From Cytobacillus stercorigallinarum (GTDB taxonomy: Bacteria; Bacillota; Bacilli; Bacillales; Cytobacillaceae), in contig NZ_JACSQT010000003.1 of the NCBI RefSeq assembly GCF_014836495.1, positions 99,182 to 163,181 on the forward strand: a stretch of DNA of 64,000 bases, given 5' to 3'. Under the pieces are notes generated by a model that was given only the letters and a program-made list of their open reading frames with translations, was not told the origin of the DNA and ran no database searches. Positions 1 through 10,367 of the stretch are shown here, piece by piece; the first letter of the stretch is position 1, and each line of letters starts with the position of its first letter. The position numbers and the translations under genes were made by a program.

Positions 1-261
1 CTCTTATGGGGGCATTACCCATTTGCCCACTCTTACTGCTCTCTTCCTACACTCTTGTGGGGGCATTACCTATTTGCCTACACTTCCTGCTCTCTTCCTA
101 CACTCTTGTGGGGGCATTTCCCATTTGCCCACTCTTCCGGTTCACTTCCTACACTCTTATGGGGGCATTACCCATTTGCCCACTCTTACTGCTCTCTTCC
201 TACACTCTTGTGGGGGCATTACCTATTTGCTCACTTTACCGATACACTTCCTACACTCTTG
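1..261. repeat. 51-bp tandem repeat array (about 5 copies, cut by window edge)
   Basis: Five successive 51-bp units start at 1, 52, 103, 154 and 205, and a decayed sixth begins at 256. Each opens with CTCTTRTGGGGGCATT and closes with CTTCCTACA. Units 1 and 4 are identical over the stretch read, and the others differ by scattered substitutions without indels. Because 51 is a multiple of 3, several frames stay open on the plus strand, but no start with a ribosome binding site is visible and the minus frame carries a stop in each unit. I read it as a non-coding minisatellite beyond the his operon terminator. The array continues past the left edge of the window. Confidence 0.9.
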
Positions 262-322
262 CCCACCTATTCCCTTTTTCACATCTAGTCGTTTCTACTA
301 ACCTTATGCAGGCGCACCAAAA

Positions 323-349
323 GACGATTTCTATTCCACAGAAATCGTC
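323..349 (-). terminator. his operon terminator
   Basis: A perfect 10-bp inverted repeat (GACGATTTCT at 323-332, AGAAATCGTC at 340-349) has a 7-nt loop. On the minus strand it is followed by TTTT. It sits just past the hisI stop codon. Confidence 0.8.
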
Positions 350-361
350 CCATTCAACCGT

Positions 362-1000
362 TTATGAAACTGGCTTTTTCTCTTCATGTCTTTTCTTCAA
401 GACATTTAATACTTCTGCAAAAGGCAGTTCTTGTTCACGTAAAAGCACCATTAAATGATAGAGTAAATCAGCAGATTCCCATTTAAGTTCTTCTCGATCA
501 CGATTTTTAGCAGCAATGATTACTTCTGCTGATTCCTCGCCCACTTTCTTCAATATTTTGTCGATGCCACTATCGAATAAATAGGTCGTATAAGCTCCAT
601 CGGGACGGGCGTGTTCACGCTCAGCTATTACCTCTTCCAACCTTTTAAGAATTTGATAATCTGCAGCAATGCTTTTTTCTTCCTCGGTATAAATCGTTTC
701 ATGAAAACAGCTAACTTCGCCTTTATGACAAGCTACACCGTTTGGTAATACTTGCACTAAAATGGCATCCTGATCACAATCCCACTTCATTTCTACTACC
801 TTTTGCGTGTGACCACTGGTTTCACCTTTATGCCAAAGTTCATTACGTGAACGGCTGAACAACCAAGTTTCCCCTGTTTCAATCGTCTTTGCTAAAGATT
901 CTTTATTCATGTACGCAAGTGTTAAGACTTCTTTCGTTTCACTATCTTGAATAATTGCTGGCACAAGGCCTTGATCATTGAATTGCACTTGATCAATCAT
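362..1000 (-). CDS. hisI: Bifunctional phosphoribosyl-AMP cyclohydrolase / phosphoribosyl-ATP pyrophosphatase
   Basis: This enzyme catalyses steps 2 and 3 of histidine synthesis. The N-terminal half (about residues 1-110) is the HisI cyclohydrolase, with the WDCDQDA metal site and the zinc cysteines in [11 protein letters not shown]. The C-terminal half (about 115-205) is HisE, with the acidic helix motif [12 protein letters not shown]. The 212-residue length fits the fused HisIE form of Bacillus. The ATG start overlaps the end of hisF by 4 nt, so the two are translationally coupled. It is the last gene of the operon and is followed by a terminator. Confidence 0.96.
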   Translation of the reverse strand: MIDQVQFNDQGLVPAIIQDSETKEVLTLAYMNKESLAKTIETGETWLFSRSRNELWHKGETSGHTQKVVEMKWDCDQDAILVQVLPNGVACHKGEVSCFHETIYTEEEKSIAADYQILKRLEEVIAEREHARPDGAYTTYLFDSGIDKILKKVGEESAEVIIAAKNRDREELKWESADLLYHLMVLLREQELPFAEVLNVLKKRHEEKKPVS

Positions 1001-1755
1001 CTTACATACACTCCCTTATCTTTTATATATGCCTTCACTTCTGCGACAGAAGTTTCTTTATAATGAAAAATAGAAGCAGCGAGGGCAGCATCTGCTTTAC
1101 CATCAAGGAATATATCAGAAAAATGACTAGCTCCACCTGCTCCACCTGAAGCAATGACAGGAACGGTTACTGCCGTACTTACAGCTTTCGTTAAGGCAAT
1201 ATCAAAGCCTTTCTTTTCACCATCACAGTCCATGCTTGTGAGAAGAATTTCACCCGCACCTCTTCGCACGGCTTCTTTTACCCAATCAAGTACTTTCCAA
1301 TCTGTTTTTACTCTTCCACCATGTGTATACACTACCCATGTAGCGCAATCTTCATCGTACTTGGCATCTACAGCTACAACCATACACTGTGCCCCAAAGA
1401 AATCTGCACCTTCAGTAATCAACTCTGGCCGATTGACAGCTGCTGTATTTAGTGAGACTTTATCTGCACCGGCACGAAGAATCTTTTTCATATCATCAAG
1501 TGTATGAATACCACCACCCACTGTAAATGGAATGGCTAGTTCCGCCGCTACTGCTTGAACAACATCAACCATTGTTTTTCTTCCCTCATGTGAAGCAGAA
1601 ATATCAAGAAATACAAGCTCATCTGCTCCTTGCTCGTCATAAAAACGTGCTAATTCCACTGGGTCACCTGCATCTCTTAATTGAACAAATTGGATACCTT
1701 TTACGACCCTTCCTTCTTTTACATCGAGACAAGGAATAATTCGTTTAGTAAGCAC
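997..1755 (-). CDS. hisF: Imidazole glycerol phosphate synthase, cyclase subunit
   Basis: This (beta-alpha)8-barrel subunit uses ammonia from HisH to close the imidazole ring, giving IGP and AICAR. It opens with [17 protein letters not shown], whose Asp is the N-terminal catalytic residue. The second catalytic Asp lies in [10 protein letters not shown], and phosphate-binding glycines are in [10 protein letters not shown] and IASGGAGG. The length of 252 residues is normal. The start is GTG, preceded by AAGGGGTG, and it overlaps the hisA 3' end by 11 nt. HisF and HisH act as a heterodimer. Confidence 0.97.
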   Translation of the reverse strand: MLTKRIIPCLDVKEGRVVKGIQFVQLRDAGDPVELARFYDEQGADELVFLDISASHEGRKTMVDVVQAVAAELAIPFTVGGGIHTLDDMKKILRAGADKVSLNTAAVNRPELITEGADFFGAQCMVVAVDAKYDEDCATWVVYTHGGRVKTDWKVLDWVKEAVRRGAGEILLTSMDCDGEKKGFDIALTKAVSTAVTVPVIASGGAGGASHFSDIFLDGKADAALAASIFHYKETSVAEVKAYIKDKGVYVR

Positions 1756-2476
1756 GAAAAGACACCCCTTCCAATGCTTCCTTCACGGTAAAACGTCTCT
1801 CATATATGGCTTTACCTACAATAGCACCAGGAATCCCCGCTTGATCAATGCATTGTAAATCAGCAAGAGAACTGACTCCACCTGAAGCAATGACCTCTTT
1901 TCCTGTTGCTTGTGCTAATTGAACAGTTGCGTCAATATTCGGGCCAGATAACGTACCATCTGTTGCAATATCTGTAAAAATAAACGTTTCGCAACCGACG
2001 TCAGCGAATTGTTTACTTACCACAACAGCTGTTGCTTGTGATGTATTCAACCAGCCATTTGTTGCCACAAAACCGTCTTTAGCATCTAAACCAATGACAA
2101 TACGCTCTTTATACTTCCTAATCATTTCAATCGCAAATTGAGGGTTTGAAATGGCTACACTGCCGATAATTACTCTAGATACCCCAGCATCTAGATAGAA
2201 ATGTATATCTTCCTCGGTTCGAATACCGCCACCAATTTGGATATGCGCATTTAACTTCTTTGCTGCTTGAATGACATAACGATCGTTCACCGGCTTACCG
2301 GATTTCGCCCCGTCGAGGTCCACCATATGCACCCAGCTAGCCCCATCTTCTACAAAGGTTTTTGCCATATCAAAAGGAGAGTCTCCGTATACCGTTTCCT
2401 TATCGTAGTCGCCTTGTAATAACCGGACACATTTCCCTCCCCGCATATCAATCGCAGGATAGATGGTTAGACTCAT
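1745..2476 (-). CDS. hisA: ProFAR isomerase (1-(5-phosphoribosyl)-5-[(5-phosphoribosylamino)methylideneamino]imidazole-4-carboxamide isomerase)
   Basis: HisA performs the Amadori rearrangement of ProFAR to PRFAR. It is a (beta-alpha)8 barrel homologous to HisF. The catalytic Asp lies in [15 protein letters not shown] and the second in VIGLDAKDG. Phosphate loops are in [12 protein letters not shown] and IASGGVSS. The length of 243 residues is typical. The ATG start overlaps hisH by 4 nt. Confidence 0.97.
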   Translation of the reverse strand: MSLTIYPAIDMRGGKCVRLLQGDYDKETVYGDSPFDMAKTFVEDGASWVHMVDLDGAKSGKPVNDRYVIQAAKKLNAHIQIGGGIRTEEDIHFYLDAGVSRVIIGSVAISNPQFAIEMIRKYKERIVIGLDAKDGFVATNGWLNTSQATAVVVSKQFADVGCETFIFTDIATDGTLSGPNIDATVQLAQATGKEVIASGGVSSLADLQCIDQAGIPGAIVGKAIYERRFTVKEALEGVSFRAY

Positions 2477-3111
2477 TTTACACTCACCCTTTCTGATACA
2501 AGCACTGTAAAGTTTTTTAATATTTCCATGCCAGTCATACTGCTTTTCTCCGGATGAAATTGAGTACCAAATACATTATTTCTTCCTACAACTGCTGGGA
2601 CACTAACATCATATAAGCTATCTGCCAAAATAATTTCTTCGTTTTCTGTTGTTACATAATAAGAATGAACAAAATAAGCAAACCCCTCTTCGACATTCTT
2701 TAAAATCGGTGATTGTCGTCGTAACTGTAATAAGTTCCAGCCCATATGTGGGACTTTATATTTTTCACCTTGAATTGTTACACCAGGAATTTTCACAACC
2801 GTTCCAGGAAGCAATCCTAGTCCACGGCATCCACCGTTTTCTTCACTTGCTTCAAACAGTAATTGCATCCCTAGACAAATACCTAATATTGGTTTACCAC
2901 TAGCCGCATAGTCTTTGAGAACATCTGCCATACCCGTTTCATTTAAAAGTCGCATGGCATCACTGATTGCTCCAACTCCAGGGACAATCACACCATCGGC
3001 TGAAAGGATCTCATTCTTATTATTTGTAATACAATAAGGTTCGCCTAACCTTTCCAGTGCTTTACTCACACTGAATAAATTACCCATACCATAATCAATG
3101 ATCGCAATCAT
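2473..3111 (-). CDS. hisH: Imidazole glycerol phosphate synthase, glutamine amidotransferase subunit
   Basis: This class I glutamine amidotransferase supplies ammonia to HisF. The nucleophile elbow [11 protein letters not shown] holds the catalytic Cys, and [10 protein letters not shown] holds the His and Glu of the triad. The oxyanion region is [13 protein letters not shown]. The length of 212 residues is normal. It begins one base before the hisB stop region, so the genes are tightly packed. Confidence 0.97.
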   Translation of the reverse strand: MIAIIDYGMGNLFSVSKALERLGEPYCITNNKNEILSADGVIVPGVGAISDAMRLLNETGMADVLKDYAASGKPILGICLGMQLLFEASEENGGCRGLGLLPGTVVKIPGVTIQGEKYKVPHMGWNLLQLRRQSPILKNVEEGFAYFVHSYYVTTENEEIILADSLYDVSVPAVVGRNNVFGTQFHPEKSSMTGMEILKNFTVLVSERVSVK

Positions 3112-3699
3112 TTATAACATCCCTTTCGTGGAAGGAATACCTTTTATTCTTGGATCAACCGTTGTTGCTTCATCCAAGGCTCGACCAAGTGCTTTAAATA
3201 CTGCTTCAATCATATGATGGGTATTCTGACCATAGTGAACGATTACATGAAGATTCATTCTCGCCTCGAGTGCGAATTTCCATAAGAATTCATGCACTAG
3301 TTCGGTATCAAATGTACCTACCTTTTGATTAGGGAAAGTAGCCCGCATTTCTAAATGTGGTCGATTACTTAAGTCGACAACCACTTGCGCTAGTGCTTCA
3401 TCCATCGGAACAAAGGCATTGCCGTATCTTTTAATCCCTCTTTTGTCACCGAGACCCTCTCGCAATGCCTGTCCGAGACAAATCCCTATATCCTCCGTCG
3501 TATGGTGATCATCAATTTCGACATCACCTTTTGCATCGATCGTTAAATCAAATTGCCCATGCTTAGCAAATAAATCAAGCATATGTGTCATAAAAGGAAC
3601 GCCTGTCTCCAAATCACTTGTTCCTTCTCCATCAATATTGAGGGATAGTTGAATTTCAGTTTCATTTGTCTTTCTTAGCAACTCAGCCGTTCTCGTCAT
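3112..3699 (-). CDS. hisB: Imidazoleglycerol-phosphate dehydratase
   Basis: HisB dehydrates IGP to imidazole acetol phosphate. The manganese-binding [11 protein letters not shown] motif lies in the N half, and the matching [12 protein letters not shown] motif lies near the C-terminus. The 195-residue length shows the monofunctional Bacillus-type enzyme, without the histidinol phosphatase domain seen in enterobacteria. No hisC or hisJ lies in this operon, so those steps are encoded elsewhere. Confidence 0.97.
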   Translation of the reverse strand: MTRTAELLRKTNETEIQLSLNIDGEGTSDLETGVPFMTHMLDLFAKHGQFDLTIDAKGDVEIDDHHTTEDIGICLGQALREGLGDKRGIKRYGNAFVPMDEALAQVVVDLSNRPHLEMRATFPNQKVGTFDTELVHEFLWKFALEARMNLHVIVHYGQNTHHMIEAVFKALGRALDEATTVDPRIKGIPSTKGML

Positions 3700-4985
3700 T
3701 TCCCTTCTTTCCTTTCACTTTGGAGTCTTTTTTCAATCGCTCTTGCATGAGCCTCTAAACCTTCTAGTCTCGCAAATGAAGCGATTTTTCCCGCATTTGC
3801 TGTAAATCTACTTTCACTGTAGTAAATAATGCTCGATTTTTTGCGAAAATCATCTACATTCAGTGGGCTTGAAAATCGTGCTGTACCGTTAGTTGGTAAG
3901 ACATGATTAGGACCAGCAAAATAATCACCAACAGGCTCAGGGCTATATCTACCTAAGAATATTGCACCTGCATGGCGGATAGCTCCTAAAAGTGATAATG
4001 GATTGACTGTTAAAACCTCCAAATGTTCAGGAGCAATTGTATTAATCACTGCTATCGATTCTTCTATCGTCTCTGTCACATAAATACGACCAAATTGTTG
4101 AATCGAGTGGCTGGCAATATCGTATTTTGGTAGAGTAGCTAACTGTTCTTCCACCTCGATGGCAACTTCGTTAGCGAGTTGTTCGCTATTCGTAACAAGG
4201 ATGCTACAAGCCATTTCATCATGTTCTGCTTGTGATAATAAGTCTGCTGCTACTTCAGTTGGAATTGCTGAGTCATCAGCAAGAATAGCAATTTCACTTG
4301 GTCCAGCAATCATATCGATATCGACCTCACCATACACTTCTCTCTTCGCCAATGCGACGTAAATATTACCTGGGCCTGTTATTTTATCCACTGGTGCGAT
4401 TGTCTCTGTACCATAGGCAAGTGCAGCTACCGCTTGAGCTCCACCTACTTTATATATATCTGTTACCCCGGCAATATTCGCTGCAACAAGGACAGCAGCT
4501 GGTATTTTTCCTGTTTTGCGCTCTACAGGAGAAACCATCACAATTCTTTCTACTCCTGCTACTTTTGCCGGCAAAACATTCATTAACACAGAAGATGGAT
4601 AAGCAGCTTTCCCACCAGGCACGTATACACCAACAGAATCTAGCGGCGTTATTTTTTGTCCGAGCAAGGTGCCATCGACTTCAGTCGTCATCCATGAATT
4701 TTGCAATTGCTTCATATGATAGTTTCTTATATTTTCTGCTGCTTCTTTTATAATTGAAATGGTTTCTTTAGATAATTCTTTATAAGCTTGGTCTATTTCT
4801 GCTGCTTTCACTTGATAATCATCTAATAGAATCCCATCAAATTTTTCTGTATAACGAATGACCGCTTGATCACCTTCTTGACGTACAGCTGCTATGATTT
4901 CCTTTACTGTTTGCCTTTGTTCTTCTGTACCACCGTCTATGGAGCGCTTAATAGAAAGGTCGTTTGTTACTTTTAATATGTCCAC
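3696..4985 (-). CDS. hisD: Histidinol dehydrogenase
   Basis: HisD oxidises L-histidinol to L-histidine in two NAD-dependent steps. Recognisable segments are [13 protein letters not shown], the signature [25 protein letters not shown] and the catalytic IAPEHLE (Glu and His). Zinc ligands of the family fall in SQAEHDE. The length of 429 residues is normal. The hisD stop overlaps the hisB start by 4 nt, and only 2 nt separate hisD from hisG. Confidence 0.97.
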   Translation of the reverse strand: MDILKVTNDLSIKRSIDGGTEEQRQTVKEIIAAVRQEGDQAVIRYTEKFDGILLDDYQVKAAEIDQAYKELSKETISIIKEAAENIRNYHMKQLQNSWMTTEVDGTLLGQKITPLDSVGVYVPGGKAAYPSSVLMNVLPAKVAGVERIVMVSPVERKTGKIPAAVLVAANIAGVTDIYKVGGAQAVAALAYGTETIAPVDKITGPGNIYVALAKREVYGEVDIDMIAGPSEIAILADDSAIPTEVAADLLSQAEHDEMACSILVTNSEQLANEVAIEVEEQLATLPKYDIASHSIQQFGRIYVTETIEESIAVINTIAPEHLEVLTVNPLSLLGAIRHAGAIFLGRYSPEPVGDYFAGPNHVLPTNGTARFSSPLNVDDFRKKSSIIYYSESRFTANAGKIASFARLEGLEAHARAIEKRLQSERKEGK

Positions 4986-4987
4986 CT

Positions 4988-5632
4988 TTACTTAACCACC
5001 TTTTCCTGCTCGATCACTTCTGTCAGTCTCTCAACCACATCACTTATACGTGCGTCTTTCATGCGGTAACTAACCGGATTGACGATGAGCCTTGATGTAA
5101 TATTGACGATGTCTTCATATTCTATTAATCCATTTTCTTTTAAGGTTCTTCCTGTAGAAACAATGTCAACAATCCGATCAGCTAAACCAATAAGCGGTGC
5201 CAATTCAATCGAACCGTTCAATTTAATAATCTCGACTTGCTCGCCTTGTTCACGGAAATACGCTGCTGCTACATTCGGGTATTTCGTAGCGATTTTCGGT
5301 GCGACATCATTCATTTGCGTATGAGGCAAGCCAGCAACTGCTAAATAGCAAGCACTAATCTGTAGATCAAGCAATTCATATACATCACGTTCTTCTTCAA
5401 GCATGACATCTTTCCCGGCTATTCCAAGATCGGCAACACCATATTCCACATATGTGGGCACATCCATCGGTTTAGCTAAAATAAAGCGGAAACACTCTTC
5501 AGGTACATCGATAATTAATTTCCGCGAATCATCGAATTCAGGAGGCAACTCGAAGCCAGCCATTCTCAACATCTCCACTGCCTCAGTAAAAATTCTTCCT
5601 TTTGGCATCGCAACTGTTAACCAATCCTTCAT
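4988..5632 (-). CDS. hisG: ATP phosphoribosyltransferase, short catalytic form
   Basis: HisG condenses ATP and PRPP, the committed step of histidine synthesis. The 214-residue length identifies the short form (HisGS), which lacks the C-terminal regulatory domain and depends on HisZ for activity and histidine feedback. Motifs are [10 protein letters not shown] at the start, [11 protein letters not shown], and the PRPP loop [14 protein letters not shown]. Its start overlaps the hisZ stop by 4 nt, as expected for subunits of one hetero-octamer. Confidence 0.97.
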   Translation of the reverse strand: MKDWLTVAMPKGRIFTEAVEMLRMAGFELPPEFDDSRKLIIDVPEECFRFILAKPMDVPTYVEYGVADLGIAGKDVMLEEERDVYELLDLQISACYLAVAGLPHTQMNDVAPKIATKYPNVAAAYFREQGEQVEIIKLNGSIELAPLIGLADRIVDIVSTGRTLKENGLIEYEDIVNITSRLIVNPVSYRMKDARISDVVERLTEVIEQEKVVK

Positions 5633-6810
5633 CGCGATCCCTCCTTCTGTTTACCAACTAAATAAGTGATATCTTCATAAAGTGCTGAACAAGCATCAAT
5701 ATCTTCTACGCCATTAATATCTTGCAAAACGACTTTCTTCCCTTCAAGTCGTTGCTGTTCAGCTAACATAAAAGCTTCTTTCCTTCTTTCTAAACTAAAC
5801 ACAATACAGGAAAGAGGTGGTTGTTCAAATGGTTTGTCTAACGATTCAAGTAAATGATCTAATCGAATGGCAAAGCCAGTTGCACTTTTGGCTTTCCCAA
5901 ACTTTTCTAGTAATAAATCATACCGCCCACCGCTGCCAATTGGAAAACCAACATTACCTGCATACACTTCATAAACAATACCTGTGTAATAACTCATATG
6001 ACTGACTAATGTTAGGTCTAATTTTATGAGGGCATCCTGTTGATAGTCAGCTATAATTCCCCATAAGGTTTTCAATTCATTTAACGCTTCAACGCCTGCG
6101 TTGCACTCTAATAAGTCTTCTGCTTCCTTAATGACTTCTGGTCCGCCTCTTAATTTTAGAAACTGTTTTAACCTTTGTTTATCAATAGATGACAATGATA
6201 GCTGATCTACATGTACACGATAACCAACATAATTTTTCTCATAGAGGAATCGCATCAATTGCTCCACTCTTTCATCTGTACCGAGTATCTCTTGGAAAAA
6301 ACTCCTTACAAAGGCAATATGACCAACGGAAATCTGGAACTGCTCCAATCCTGTTTTCATTAGAGCGGAGGATATTAATCCTAAGCACTCTCCATCCGCA
6401 CTAACTGTTGGATCACCAATACATTCGACACCGATTTGCTCAAATTCTGCCGGCCGTCCACCTTCTCGCTGTTGTGCCCGAAACACATTAGCTGAATAAG
6501 CTAAACGCTGTGGCAACTTTTCCTTTAATAACTTAGACGCAGCCACACGAGCAATAGGGGCTGTCATATCTGGTCTTAGTACAAGTGTATGTCCCTCATG
6601 ATCCAGCAGTTTAAACAATTGTGTATCGAGAATAGCTGAAGCTGTACCAACTGTCTCGTAATATTCCAACGTAGGAGTTTCAATAAATTGATAGCCCCAG
6701 CGTTTCATTTCATTGGCCATTGTCAACCGTACTTCTTCTTTCATCATATATAGATTAGGCAATGTATCCCTCATGCCTAAAGGCTTTTCAAACATAAATA
6801 ACCGACTCAA
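5629..6810 (-). CDS. hisZ: ATP phosphoribosyltransferase regulatory subunit
   Basis: HisZ resembles class II histidyl-tRNA synthetases but lacks aminoacylation activity; it activates short HisG. Visible motif remnants are [14 protein letters not shown] (motif 2 region) and [14 protein letters not shown] (motif 3 region). The chosen start is TTG at 6810, because AGGTGA lies 5 nt upstream and the product then begins close to [14 protein letters not shown], as in Bacillus HisZ. A GTG at 6819 would add three residues but overlaps that ribosome site. It is the first gene of the operon. Confidence 0.93.
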   Translation of the reverse strand: MSRLFMFEKPLGMRDTLPNLYMMKEEVRLTMANEMKRWGYQFIETPTLEYYETVGTASAILDTQLFKLLDHEGHTLVLRPDMTAPIARVAASKLLKEKLPQRLAYSANVFRAQQREGGRPAEFEQIGVECIGDPTVSADGECLGLISSALMKTGLEQFQISVGHIAFVRSFFQEILGTDERVEQLMRFLYEKNYVGYRVHVDQLSLSSIDKQRLKQFLKLRGGPEVIKEAEDLLECNAGVEALNELKTLWGIIADYQQDALIKLDLTLVSHMSYYTGIVYEVYAGNVGFPIGSGGRYDLLLEKFGKAKSATGFAIRLDHLLESLDKPFEQPPLSCIVFSLERRKEAFMLAEQQRLEGKKVVLQDINGVEDIDACSALYEDITYLVGKQKEGSR

Positions 6811-6870
6811 CCCGTTCACCTCATTTTTACTTTAGTTCGCTACCATGCTAATAAATTGAAGTTACTTAGT

Positions 6871-6899
6871 AGTGTACGCTTCTCACCTTTAAACGTCAA
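6871..6899 (-). promoter_or_regulatory. Sigma-A promoter of the his operon
   Basis: On the minus strand TTGACG (6894-6899) and TACACT (6871-6876) are separated by exactly 17 bp, about 60 nt upstream of hisZ. No T-box sequence (AGGGTGGNACCGCG) or other riboswitch is visible between it and the start. Confidence 0.75.
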
Positions 6900-7343
6900 C
6901 CCTAAACACTTAATTTTGAGAAAAATGAAAGAAATCCACAACAAAGGGATGTAATATAAAATATTCTAATGGGGGATGTAAAGATTCCGCCTGTTGGCAT
7001 ATCACAACTTTAGGGCGTTTACGATAATGGAGGGTTCTGGTTCTACTTTTGTTCGACGTCCTTATCTTTAGAGGGGCAGGTGTGAGAAAATAAAACAGGA
7101 GGAGTGCAAAAGCTCGTTTCATTGCTAAAAAAGGGGACGAGAGAATCAGGTCCTTATTTACGATAATCTAAACGGTCAGTAGGAATTTCCCTTTTGCGTT
7201 GCTCTCAGCTTCGATCGACCTCACGAAACTGGTGAATCTTCATGTCATGTGATGGATGGCACCTTGGTGCTGAATCTCTCCGTAAAAATCTTTTTACGTA
7301 CTGTAGTCTTTTTTTCTTGTTACCATCATCCGTAACAAAAAAA
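6900..7343. other. Gene-free stretch upstream of the his promoter
   Basis: About 440 bases without a convincing gene. A 70-codon minus frame (6910-7122) lacks family features and a good start. The 11-mer TTTACGATAAT occurs twice in direct orientation, at 7018-7028 and 7157-7167. The stretch may be a decayed intergenic repeat; nothing else was recognised. Confidence 0.4.
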
Positions 7344-7386
7344 CATCCGCTATCCACTTTCTTTTCGAAAGCGAAGTTAGCAGATG
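7344..7386 (-). terminator. Terminator of the hprK operon
   Basis: CATCCGCTA (7344-7352) pairs with TAGCAGATG (7378-7386) with one G-U pair, and an inner stem forms around TTTTCGAAAG. Seven T residues follow on the minus strand. It starts directly after the yvoF stop codon. Confidence 0.8.
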
Positions 7387-7387
7387 C

Positions 7388-7891
7388 TTATGACCGTTGT
7401 TCCATTTCTTCTTTTGTAAATATGATTTGCATTGGGTTACCACCGACGAAAGCACCAGCGGGTACGTCTTTATGTACAAGTGTACCAGCGGAAACAATCG
7501 CACCATCTCCGATTACTATTCCTGGAAGTATCGTGCAGTTGGCACCAATCATGACTTCGTTACCGATTTCTACAGTTCCCAGGCGATATTCTTTAATCAA
7601 ATATTCATGGGCTAAAATAGTAGTATTGTATCCAATCACACTATTGCGCCCCACACTGATTTTCTCTGGGAACATGACATCGAGCATTACCATAAGCGCA
7701 AATGACGTCTGTTCACCGATTTTCATCCGTAAAAAGGTACGATAAAGCCAGCTTTTCATCCCTAAGAACGGGGTATAGCGTGCCAGCTGAATCACAACAA
7801 AGTTCTTTACTACTTTCAAAAAAGGGACCGTTTTATACACATGCCAAAGGGAGTTCGCTCCTTCAACAGGATAGCGTTCGGTTCTCCTCAT
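7388..7891 (-). CDS. yvoF: Hexapeptide-repeat acyltransferase (YvoF family)
   Basis: This is a left-handed beta-helix acetyltransferase-like protein of 167 residues. Hexapeptide repeats run from about residue 75 to 150 ([61 protein letters not shown]). The last is the usual CoA-site end of maltose/galactoside-type acetyltransferases. The acceptor substrate is not known. Its ATG overlaps the ppaX stop by 4 nt, so it is the final gene of hprK-lgt-yvoD-ppaX-yvoF, as in B. subtilis. Confidence 0.88.
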   Translation of the reverse strand: MRRTERYPVEGANSLWHVYKTVPFLKVVKNFVVIQLARYTPFLGMKSWLYRTFLRMKIGEQTSFALMVMLDVMFPEKISVGRNSVIGYNTTILAHEYLIKEYRLGTVEIGNEVMIGANCTILPGIVIGDGAIVSAGTLVHKDVPAGAFVGGNPMQIIFTKEEMEQRS

Positions 7892-8538
7892 CTGTTCAAT
7901 TCCTCTAAGATTGTTAATAAATCCGGCATTGTCTCTAACATATAGTCAGGATCGAATTGAAGAAGATGATCCCTTCCTTTACTTGACCAAGCAACACCTG
8001 CTGTCACCGTCCCCGCATTTCTGCCACCTATAATATCATGATGATTATCACCAATCATGATGGCTTCATGTGGTTCTGAGTCCAATAGTGATAATGCTTT
8101 TAAAACAGGCTCAGCATCCGGTTTCGGCTTTTCTACATGATCAAGGGCAACAATCACTTCAAAAAATTCATCCAGCTTTGTTAAGCGTAAACCCTTTTCA
8201 ACAACGTCTAGCATCTTTGTTGTTACGATGCCCAATTTATAACCCGATTCCTTTAGTGTGCGGACCGTCTCATACACGCCTGAAAACTCTTTCACTAATG
8301 CATCATGGTTTTCTTTATTAAATGTACGATACATATGAACCATCTCATCCGCACGGTCACTATCAATTGATGTAAATGTCTCGACTAATGTTGGACCCAT
8401 AAAAGGTAGTACATCCTGACGCTGATAGCTATCTGGATAATAATGATTTAATGTATGCAAAAATGAAGAGATAATTAGTTCATTCGTATCTATTAACGTT
8501 CCATCTAAATCGAATAATATTGTATCAATTTTAGCCAT
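7888..8538 (-). CDS. ppaX: Pyrophosphatase PpaX (HAD family)
   Basis: PpaX hydrolyses the pyrophosphate released when HprK/phosphorylase dephosphorylates P-Ser-HPr. HAD motifs are clear: motif [13 protein letters not shown], motif II GIVTT, and motifs [13 protein letters not shown] and MIGDNHHDI. The start at 8538 has AAAGGAAG upstream and gives the 216 residues usual for PpaX. An upstream in-frame codon at 8568 would add ten residues inside yvoD and lacks a ribosome site. It overlaps yvoD by 8 nt. Confidence 0.93.
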   Translation of the reverse strand: MAKIDTILFDLDGTLIDTNELIISSFLHTLNHYYPDSYQRQDVLPFMGPTLVETFTSIDSDRADEMVHMYRTFNKENHDALVKEFSGVYETVRTLKESGYKLGIVTTKMLDVVEKGLRLTKLDEFFEVIVALDHVEKPKPDAEPVLKALSLLDSEPHEAIMIGDNHHDIIGGRNAGTVTAGVAWSSKGRDHLLQFDPDYMLETMPDLLTILEELNR

Positions 8539-9472
8539 AATACTCTTCCTTTCTCGGTGTTGCTTCAAGCTTCCTCCAAATCATCCCGACAATCATTGTT
8601 AAAATCACAGCGACTACGACGCGAATAAGAAGAAGGGGTAACACAGGTATTCCTAAAGGTATAAAGATAAGAGTATCCTCAACAACCGCATGACAAGCTA
8701 CTAAGAAAATAAACGCTAAAGTGACATCTTTTTGACTAACGCCATCCTCTTCTACTGCTTGAATCATCACACCGGCTCCAAATGCTAAGCCAAACAATAA
8801 TCCTGATGCTAAAGTTGTCGATGTATTTTCTCTCATCCCTAGCTTTCTTGTTAATGGAGCCATCCATTTAGAAAATACTGCAAGCCATTTACGGTCTTTC
8901 ATAATCTGTACGATTACCATTAATGGAATTACAATGATCGCCAATTGAAAAATACCGAGACCTGCTTTTTCTACTGCATTCCATACAATTGGCCATATGC
9001 CTTCAATCGTTTCTTCGCTTGCTCCAACAAAACCATACTCTGCCATCTCTGAACCGCCATTCCAAACGAGATTAATAATAATCCCCGATAGAAAAGCTAA
9101 ACCGAGTCGAACAGCGAGCACAATCCATAGTTTAACGCCTACTTTCATGGCTACACTTGTTTCAATCAGTAAGTTATGAGAAAACGAGAGCATGACCGCT
9201 AGTATAAATACTTCTTTTACCGTTAAATCCAACGTGAGAATCGCACCAATACCAGCATAAACATTTAAGAAGTTTCCTAAAACTAAAGGAATGGCCGCAT
9301 CCCCCGATAGACCAAATATCCCCATAATTGGTGCAATTAATTCAATCACCCACGGTAAAACTGGCGTATGCTGCAATAATGCAACAATTAACGTAACAGG
9401 AAAGATAATTTTCCCCAATGTCCAAGTCGTTTTAAAACCAACCTTTAATCCTGCCTTTACAGAATGTATCAC
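8531..9472 (-). CDS. yvoD: Nucleoside recognition (GATE) domain membrane protein YvoD
   Basis: This integral membrane protein of 313 residues has about eight to ten hydrophobic segments. Two similar halves each carry a Gate-type motif ([20 protein letters not shown] and [16 protein letters not shown]). Members of this family include the spore maturation proteins SpmA/SpmB; the substrate of YvoD is unknown. It sits between lgt and ppaX, as in B. subtilis, with 24 nt to lgt. Confidence 0.85.
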   Translation of the reverse strand: MIHSVKAGLKVGFKTTWTLGKIIFPVTLIVALLQHTPVLPWVIELIAPIMGIFGLSGDAAIPLVLGNFLNVYAGIGAILTLDLTVKEVFILAVMLSFSHNLLIETSVAMKVGVKLWIVLAVRLGLAFLSGIIINLVWNGGSEMAEYGFVGASEETIEGIWPIVWNAVEKAGLGIFQLAIIVIPLMVIVQIMKDRKWLAVFSKWMAPLTRKLGMRENTSTTLASGLLFGLAFGAGVMIQAVEEDGVSQKDVTLAFIFLVACHAVVEDTLIFIPLGIPVLPLLLIRVVVAVILTMIVGMIWRKLEATPRKEEYYG

Positions 9473-9496
9473 CTGCTACTCCCCCTCTGTTGACCC

Positions 9497-10333
9497 TTAC
9501 TTTGCTTTCGCTTTTTTCTGTGGTGGATCTAAATACCTCTCTTTTGCCGTCCCACTTACTCTTCTATATATAATAATGGCGATAGCTCCAACAATTAATA
9601 TAATCGAAAGCATTTGCGCTGCTCTTAACATTTCAGTCACCATTAAACTATCAGTTCTCATCCCCTCGATAAAGTATCTACCGATAGAGTACCAAATAAC
9701 GTAGCTAAGGAATAGTTCCCCTCTTTTTAAATTTGCACGTCTTAGTAGGAGTAGAAGTGCAAATCCAGCGAAATTCCAAAGTGATTCATATAAAAATGTC
9801 GGATGATAATAAGCCCCGTTAATGTACATCCCATTAATAATAAATTCTGGTAGATGCATGTTTTCTAAGAATTGTCGACTTACTTCACTACCGTGTGCCT
9901 CTTGATTGACGAAGTTCCCCCAACGTCCAATTGCTTGGCCTAGGATGATACTTGGTGCAGCAATATCCGCTAATTGCCAAAAGGATACACCACGCTTCTT
10001 CGCAAAAATAATCGCAGTGATCACTGCTCCGATTAATGCACCGTGAATGGCGATGCCCCCGTTCCAAATTTTAATGATTTCGCCTGGATACTGAGAATAG
10101 TAATCCCACTCAAAAATCACATAATAAATCCTTGCACAAATAATTGAAATAGGAATAGCCCACAACAATAAATCAGCAAATAAATCCTTACCGAGTCCTC
10201 TTTTGTCTGACTCTCTCATCGCCAAAATAAGACCGAGTGCAATGCCGATACCGATGATCAGGCCATACCATCTTACAGACAATGGCCCTAAACTAAAGGC
10301 AACCGGGTCAATTGGCGCCACTGTTAACAACAT
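9497..10333 (-). CDS. lgt: Prolipoprotein diacylglyceryl transferase
   Basis: Lgt transfers diacylglycerol from phosphatidylglycerol to the lipobox cysteine of prolipoproteins at the membrane. The signature [13 protein letters not shown] is intact, the active-site region IHGALIG is present, and about seven membrane segments can be drawn. The C-terminus is basic. The ATG at 10333 is preferred, because AAGGAGAT lies 6-8 nt upstream; the ATG two codons earlier touches that site. Likely clients in this window include the CccB and UgpB-like lipoproteins. Confidence 0.96.
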   Translation of the reverse strand: MLLTVAPIDPVAFSLGPLSVRWYGLIIGIGIALGLILAMRESDKRGLGKDLFADLLLWAIPISIICARIYYVIFEWDYYSQYPGEIIKIWNGGIAIHGALIGAVITAIIFAKKRGVSFWQLADIAAPSIILGQAIGRWGNFVNQEAHGSEVSRQFLENMHLPEFIINGMYINGAYYHPTFLYESLWNFAGFALLLLLRRANLKRGELFLSYVIWYSIGRYFIEGMRTDSLMVTEMLRAAQMLSIILIVGAIAIIIYRRVSGTAKERYLDPPQKKAKAK

Positions 10334-10367
10334 AGTCATATCTCCTTTAATTATGTATTAATAAAAC

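Noticed and set aside
1..458. Overlapping plus-strand open frames of 77-150 codons at the left edge
   Set aside because: They arise from the 51-bp repeat, whose length is a multiple of three. No ribosome site or promoter is seen, and the frames end in the opposite strand of hisI.
6820..6900. T-box or other riboswitch before hisZ
   Set aside because: The conserved T-box sequence and a leader terminator are absent; the promoter lies only about 60 nt upstream.
6910..7122. 70-codon minus-strand frame upstream of the his operon
   Set aside because: No ribosome site, no family features and an atypical composition.
7242..7745. 167-codon plus-strand frame over yvoF
   Set aside because: It is antisense to the conserved hexapeptide acyltransferase and has no family features.
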